Part shown: piece after piece, positions 6,235 through 9,662 of the stretch | Layout of the letters: every line of letters starts with the position of its first letter | Position numbering within the stretch: the stretch's first letter is position 1 | Source: Synechococcales cyanobacterium PMM_0073 | GTDB lineage: Bacteria; Cyanobacteriota; Cyanobacteriia; Elainellales; Elainellaceae | DNA: 9,662 bases | Direction: 5' to 3' | NCBI GenBank assembly: GCA_949127695.1 | Contig: CASBQH010000395.1 | Coordinates: 1 to 9,662, forward strand | Made by a program: the position numbers and the translations under genes | Notes under the pieces: model-generated | What the model was told of the DNA's origin: nothing | The model's input: the letters and a program-made list of their open reading frames with translations, nothing else | Databases searched by the model: none

Positions 6235-6894
6235 CTAAACCTTGGAGCGCAGAAACCGCACCAGACCGCTCAGACTGCGAGACTGCATGTAAATTTTGCC
6301 CTGCCCCGTCAGATGGTTCACCACGCCTTCGCCAGATGTGACTGCGCCCAGCAGCCCACCGGCCAGCCGCAGATTCATCTTGATTCCTGGCTCATAGGCC
6401 AGCAGATGCCCAGAATCGACCACAAACGACTGGTTCACCCGCCGCTGCGAGATGCCGCCATAGCCGCCAAAAAACACCAGCCCCCTGCCGTTCACCTTCA
6501 GCTTGAATAAGCCTTCGCCCGCTAGCCAGCTGCTAAAGCCAGCCCACTGCAAGCTCATCTGCACACCTGCCGTATGCGCCAGATAGGCTCCGGGCTGAAA
6601 GCAGAGGCTGTTGCCTTTGAGTTCCACCACCATCAGATCACCGGGCAGAGATTGGCTCAGCACTAGCTCTAGCGGCTGCTGAGTCCGGTTGCGAAACTCA
6701 TTCACAAACAGCGATTCGCCGCCAAAAAACTTTTTCAGCAGACCCGGAATTAGTCCGCCTGAAAACTGCGTTTCCATTGATAAAGCTGCCGCCATGCTCA
6801 GCATTGCCCCAGCCTCAGCCGTCAGCCGCTCGCCCGAATTCAGCGTCACAAACAGCGTCGCAAATGCGGGCTTATACCGAATTTCATACTTCAC
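6235..6894 (-). CDS. AIM24/TIGR00266-family protein (first paralogue, GTG start)
   Basis: 219 residues, first gene of the cluster. It starts at GTG 6894 (reads MKYEIRYKPAF), supported by AGAGGT (minus strand of 6901-6906) six bases upstream. Family landmarks: AEAGAMLSM, KKFFGGESLFVNEF, PGDLMVVELKGNSLCFQPGAYLAHT (in pieces), WLAGEGLFKLKVNGRGLVFFGGYG, FVVDSGHLLAYE, SGEGVVNHLTGQGKIYMQSRSLSGLVRFL. It has MNLRLAGG and GVVNHL where the others have GGEGLVCRF, so it is the most diverged of the three. Being first and having the best ribosome binding site, it probably carries the operon promoter upstream. Function not known. Confidence 0.9.
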   Translation of the reverse strand: MKYEIRYKPAFATLFVTLNSGERLTAEAGAMLSMAAALSMETQFSGGLIPGLLKKFFGGESLFVNEFRNRTQQPLELVLSQSLPGDLMVVELKGNSLCFQPGAYLAHTAGVQMSLQWAGFSSWLAGEGLFKLKVNGRGLVFFGGYGGISQRRVNQSFVVDSGHLLAYEPGIKMNLRLAGGLLGAVTSGEGVVNHLTGQGKIYMQSRSLSGLVRFLRSKV

Positions 6895-7201
6895 AAAACT
6901 ACCTCTGGTTTGCTCAGCGAACCGCCTCTAAAATGCCCAAATCAGCTGCTGCTGCATCAAGTATTTGGGAGAAACTTAACTACAAGCCTCAGCCCGCAGA
7001 TTTCGGACTGGCAATCTGCCAGCAGGCGGTATTTCTATCAAGAGAAGCCGACAAACATATTTAGCCCATCAGCCGAGTCTAAATCACCTGAATGGGTGAG
7101 CGACTAGCAGGATGAACTCGATCAGATAAGCAGTTAAATTGAAGCTATCAACAAAAGACAAAACGAGCTGCGAACGTCAGCTGAATCTAAGGAGAACTAA
7201 A
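6895..7201. promoter_or_regulatory. Divergent intergenic region, AIM24 operon versus 53-codon gene
   Basis: 307 bases without a convincing gene; short plus-strand reading frames here have no ribosome binding site and no protein-like composition. It should contain promoters for both directions, but I cannot name a reliable -35/-10 pair. Clear elements are the AGAGGT site for the GTG-started AIM24 gene (6901-6906) and AAGGAG (7189-7194) for the small gene. Confidence 0.5.
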
Positions 7202-7363
7202 ATGGCCACCAATCGTCCTACATCACTTCAAGAAACCCGAAAACTGCACCGCCAAAACATGCTGCAAACGCTGCTGCACCGCATCGAAGTGGCTAAAGCT
7301 AGCAATAATCAGGCGCTAGTGACAATGCTGGAAACCGAGCAAAGAGAGCTGGCTCTGTGGTAA
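7202..7363 (+). CDS. Small conserved-looking hypothetical protein, 53 residues
   Basis: Starts MATNRPTSLQETRKLHRQ at ATG 7202, with AAGGAG seven bases upstream, and ends at TAA 7361-7363. An in-frame TTG at 7139 would give a longer product but has no ribosome binding site. The protein is hydrophilic and probably all helical: a basic first half (ETRKLHRQNMLQTLLHRIEVAK) and an acidic end (MLETEQRELALW). It has no membrane segment, no Cys and no motif I can assign. A clean terminator 57 bases downstream makes it a monocistronic unit. It resembles small cyanobacterial proteins of unknown function, but I cannot name a family; a role as small adaptor or regulator would be speculation. Confidence 0.75.
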   Translation: MATNRPTSLQETRKLHRQNMLQTLLHRIEVAKASNNQALVTMLETEQRELALW

Positions 7364-7419
7364 AAACCAGCGCGGCTGGAGTTCCTGATTAATTGTTTAG
7401 TTTGTGCTTAAGGAAGCAG

Positions 7420-7447
7420 GCGTCAGAGCTTAATCTGACGCTTTTTT
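7420..7447 (+). terminator. Rho-independent terminator after the 53-codon gene
   Basis: GCGTCAGA (7420-7427) and TCTGACGC (7434-7441) form a perfect 8-bp stem with a GCTTAA loop, followed by six T (7442-7447). It separates the small gene from tldD. Confidence 0.92.
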
Positions 7448-7498
7448 GTGGCGCTCTAGTCTGCCTCTATTTCCGCCTCAAGCTAGTCCTGAAATTGT

Positions 7499-7504
7499 TA
7501 CAAT
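7499..7504 (+). promoter_or_regulatory. Candidate -10 element for tldD
   Basis: TACAAT lies 32 bases before the GTG start and just downstream of the terminator, where a promoter is expected. No good -35 hexamer is seen 16-18 bases upstream. Would give a leader of roughly 25 bases. Confidence 0.35.
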
Positions 7505-7536
7505 GAGCAGATTCACGCTCAGCTGAGGCTATACCT

Positions 7537-8922
7537 GTGGTTACATCGGTGTCACTCCAAGATCGATTGTCAGATGCAATTGCCCCCTATCGCCAGCAGG
7601 TCGATTATCTGGAAATTCGACTTGAACAAAGCGAATCGACCGCCATTGCCTACCGGGGCCAGCAGCTAGATGCCGTAGACCGCAGCTTTGCCCTGTCTGG
7701 CGGGATTCGGGCTTGCCACAAAGGCGGCTGGAGCTTTGTCACCTTTAACGGGCTAGCTGATCTGAATAACCGGATCGAAGAGGCGATCGCTCAAGCTCGG
7801 TTAATTGGCAAGGCCACTACCCAGCTGGCTACCGTTGCGCCCATCCAAGACTATGTGGCGGTTGAGTTTGCCAAAGATCCACGCGGCGTCTCGCTGGATG
7901 CCAAGCGTCAGCTGATTGAAGCCTATAACCAGATTTTGCTAGAGTTCGACCCCCGCATTCAGACTACCACCGCAGGCTACAGTGAACGCTTCGGCACCAC
8001 CTATTTTGTCAATTCCATCGGCAGCTGCATTGCCCAAGAGCGGCTGGACATATCGGGGCGGTTTGGCGTAGTGGCCAGAGGCGAAGGCAACGTGGTACGG
8101 CAGGGCTTTGAGTCGATCCACTCGCGCTCTGACTATGCGGTGTTAGAAAACGTTGAGGCACAGGTGAAAAGCGCTGCTGAACGTGCCGTGCGGCAGCTGG
8201 AAGCCAAGCCCGTCAAAGGCGGTCAATATCAGGTGATTTTAGATCCCTATCTGTCGGGTGTATTCATCCACGAGGCGTTTGGACATTTGTCTGAAGCTGA
8301 TTTTGTCTACGAAAACCCGAAGATGCAGGAATTGCTGGTGCTGGGCAAGCCGCTGGCCATTCCGCAGCTGAATGTCGTGGATGATGCGACGATGCCTGAT
8401 CTGCCCGGTACGTTGAAATATGACGACGAGGGCGTTCCGGCACAGCGCAAATATTTGATTAAAGACGGCGTGCTGACTCAGCGGCTGCATAGCCTGGAAA
8501 CTGCTGGCAAAATGCAGGAGCAGCCGACCGGCAACGCTCGCGCCCTTAGCGCTGCCTATCCGCCAATTGTCCGCATGACCAACACCGGCATTGAAACCGG
8601 CGACCAAACCTTTGAGCAGATGATTAGCGGCATTGAAGAGGGCGTCTATGCGGTGCGAATGCTGGGCGGCCAAACCAACGGCGAGCTGTTCACCTTTGCC
8701 GCCGCCGAAGGCTATATGATCCGCAACGGCAAACTCGCCGAACCAGTCAGCGACGTGACGCTCAGCGGCAATGTCTTCCAGACAATGAAAGATATTGAGG
8801 CGGTTGGCAACGACTCAGCCTATCGCAACGGTGGCTGTGGCAAAGGCGGGCAGTCACCCTTACCCGTCAGCGTCGGTGGCCCACACCTGCGAATCAAAGA
8901 CGTGGTGGTGGGCGGACGCTAA
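7537..8922 (+). CDS. tldD: TldD-like metalloprotease
   Basis: Peptidase of the TldD/PmbA (U62) family. In E. coli, TldD and TldE together degrade unfolded peptides and process microcin B17 and CcdA; the TldD subunit carries the zinc site. Here HEAFGH (H245, E246, H250) gives the HExxxH metal motif, followed by LSEADFVYEN. The C-terminal region holds FTFAAAEGYMIRNGKL (386-400) and the conserved end NGGCGKGGQSPLPVSVGGPHLRI with Cys434. 461 residues is full length for the family. The start is GTG 7537, supported by GAGG at 7525-7528 eight bases upstream; the N-terminus then reads MVTSVSLQDRL. No TldE/PmbA partner gene follows within the window: the next gene is a tRNA on the other strand. Confidence 0.95.
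   Translation: MVTSVSLQDRLSDAIAPYRQQVDYLEIRLEQSESTAIAYRGQQLDAVDRSFALSGGIRACHKGGWSFVTFNGLADLNNRIEEAIAQARLIGKATTQLATVAPIQDYVAVEFAKDPRGVSLDAKRQLIEAYNQILLEFDPRIQTTTAGYSERFGTTYFVNSIGSCIAQERLDISGRFGVVARGEGNVVRQGFESIHSRSDYAVLENVEAQVKSAAERAVRQLEAKPVKGGQYQVILDPYLSGVFIHEAFGHLSEADFVYENPKMQELLVLGKPLAIPQLNVVDDATMPDLPGTLKYDDEGVPAQRKYLIKDGVLTQRLHSLETAGKMQEQPTGNARALSAAYPPIVRMTNTGIETGDQTFEQMISGIEEGVYAVRMLGGQTNGELFTFAAAEGYMIRNGKLAEPVSDVTLSGNVFQTMKDIEAVGNDSAYRNGGCGKGGQSPLPVSVGGPHLRIKDVVVGGR
7783..7790. repeat. HIP1-type octamer GCGATCGC
   Basis: Perfect palindrome within tldD. This octamer is strongly over-represented in many cyanobacterial genomes; one copy is weak but consistent evidence for the taxonomic call. 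Confidence 0.6.
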
Positions 8923-8955
8923 TTCTACGAGCGCTTGGGAGCGAGCCTTGAAAAA

Positions 8956-9037
8956 TGCGGATGAAAGGACTTGAACCTTCACTTCGTGAGAAACTAGAAC
9001 CTAAATCTAGCGCGTCTACCAATTCCGCCACATCTAA
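8956..9037 (-). tRNA. tRNA-Leu(UAG), with a defective 5' acceptor strand
   Basis: Read 5' to 3' on the minus strand (82 nt, no encoded CCA). D-arm: GCG/CGC stem with GG in the loop. Anticodon arm: CTAGA/TCTAG stem around TTTAGGT, giving anticodon UAG for CUN leucine codons. Long class II variable arm: TCAC-GAA-GTGA. T-arm: GAAGG/CCTTT around TTCAAGT. Discriminator A73, as LeuRS requires. The 3' acceptor strand is CATCCGC, whose partner should be GCGGATG, but the 5' strand reads TTAGATG: positions 4-7 pair, position 2 is a U-G wobble, and positions 1 and 3 are mismatched. The body is canonical, so this is either a damaged copy or an unusual functional one. It lies 33 bases after tldD, convergent to it. 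Confidence 0.85.
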
Positions 9038-9090
9038 AACCGTTGATAGAAAAGGATTTCAGTGAACTGACCATCTGTTACTATTATCTC

Positions 9091-9110
9091 TCATAGTCAT
9101 TTCATAGTCA
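9091..9110. repeat. Short direct repeat TCATAGTCA, two copies
   Basis: Copies at 9091-9099 and 9102-9110, two bases apart, between the tRNA and the small minus-strand ORF, whose TGA is in the second copy. Could be chance in AT-rich DNA. Confidence 0.5.
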
Positions 9111-9320
9111 ATCTTTATCTGGCACTGCTGGCATAATCGATTCTGGAGGTTCCGGTAAAGTAGCTCCATTGTAGAAAACTGCTGCCTTACCTTGGCTTCT
9201 AGCGGTATTGACAGCCTCTCTAGCTTCTTCCCAGGTAGAAAAGGTGAAGTGTTGCCATTTACCCTTTGCATCGGTAATGGCCACTGTAGCTGCTTCTCGC
9301 TTCCAGTCTTCATTTGTCAT
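9108..9320 (-). CDS. Small hypothetical protein, 70 residues
   Basis: ATG 9320 preceded by CAGGA about 4 bases upstream (slightly close). The product begins MTNEDWKREAATVAIT, has an amphipathic segment STWEEAREAVNTARSQGKAAV (in parts, residues 28-48) and ends in a Pro/Asp-rich tail (LPEPPESIMPAVPDKD). It is charged and soluble, with no Cys, signal peptide or membrane segment. The composition and a WEEAREAV helix look protein-like; the overlapping 84-codon frame starting at 9313 looks like a shadow (Gln/Arg/Leu-rich, no start signal). No family recognised. It lies in the AT-richer tail next to the odd tRNA, so it may be accessory. Confidence 0.55.
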   Translation of the reverse strand: MTNEDWKREAATVAITDAKGKWQHFTFSTWEEAREAVNTARSQGKAAVFYNGATLPEPPESIMPAVPDKD

Positions 9321-9662
9321 TGAATCCTGACCTGTATTTTTCTACCATTAATAAGTAACCTATCCAGAATGCAAAGATTTTTACGATAGCTTGACAAATC
9401 TCACTCAGTATGGTTCAGATTTTCACTGTTCTGTAAATCGAGCCTTGTGCTCACATAATTGTAATTGCCAGAAAACGCACCCCATAACAACAAGTAGCAA
9501 CTAAGTATTTATTACTACATCAAGTAGACTTTGTAAAATTCCCAGTTAGAAAAGCCGAGACGCTACCATCTGTTTTCTAGTAGCACTAGCGATAGCTTAG
9601 GTGATTTCCACCAAAAAAAGTACCAACTAAACATGGATAAGAATATCCCATTTAGGTAAAAG
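9321..9662. other. AT-rich region without a recognisable gene
   Basis: 342 bases, near 35 percent GC in the line I counted (9361-9420), against clearly higher values in the genes to the left. No reading frame of useful length, no RNA gene and no clean terminator. TTGACA at about 9391 has no matching -10. A short imperfect inverted repeat (ATGGATA…TATCCCAT) lies near 9632-9651. It may hold the promoter of the 70-residue ORF. Confidence 0.5.

Noticed and set aside
7139..7201. N-terminal extension of the 53-codon protein from a TTG at 7139
   Set aside because: The strong AAGGAG lies right before the ATG at 7202; the extension overlaps it and looks like leader sequence.
8239..8673. 144-codon minus-strand frame inside tldD
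   Set aside because: Fully inside the conserved TldD coding region; antisense shadow with no start signal.
9059..9313. 84-codon minus-strand frame overlapping the 70-codon ORF
   Set aside because: No ribosome binding site and less protein-like composition than the 70-codon frame starting 7 bases upstream.
1..9662. CRISPR arrays, insertion sequences or integrase genes
   Set aside because: No spaced repeat series, no transposase- or integrase-like motif and no long terminal inverted repeats were found.

Overview
The window looks like a chromosomal stretch of a cyanobacterium. The DnaX protein, the FAS1 lipoprotein, the TldD protease, the AIM24-type proteins and a GCGATCGC (HIP1-type) octamer all fit that group. 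No 16S or other species marker is present, so I do not go lower. Most of the window is GC-rich coding DNA; the last ~600 bases are clearly AT-richer.

Left third (1-3027, minus strand): dnaX, clamp-loader tau/gamma subunit, running off the left edge. It is interrupted at the Walker B motif (…VYVIDE / CHMLS…) by an intein of 452 codons. The dnaX frame is open without a single stop from its ATG at 3027 to position 1, including across the whole intein. All splicing blocks (Cys1, TxxH, the YDIEV…NFVANG block, terminal HN, Cys+1) lie in this frame. The LAGLIDADG homing endonuclease does not: its 353-codon reading frame (2413-1352) is nested in a different frame of the same strand. The two frames overlap over about 1 kb and both are open, while the third frame of that strand has 11 stops. 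This is the main discovery candidate: an intein whose endonuclease is dual-coded with a stop-free passage frame of its essential host gene.

Middle (3292-6894): a FAS1-domain lipoprotein gene (+) converges on a four-gene minus-strand cluster. The cluster has three tandem AIM24-family paralogues followed by a membrane-anchored M48 metalloprotease, with gaps of 53, 34 and 2 bases (operon-like). The FAS1 terminator hairpin sits inside the 3' coding end of the protease gene.

Right part (6895-9662): a divergent intergenic region, a 53-codon unknown gene with a strong ribosome binding site and a clean terminator, then tldD with a GTG start. Next comes a tRNA-Leu(UAG) on the minus strand whose body is intact but whose 5' acceptor strand pairs poorly with its 3' strand. 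That defect lies at the start of the AT-rich tail, which carries one small unknown ORF and otherwise no recognisable gene.

All calls were made by reading; no database search was run.
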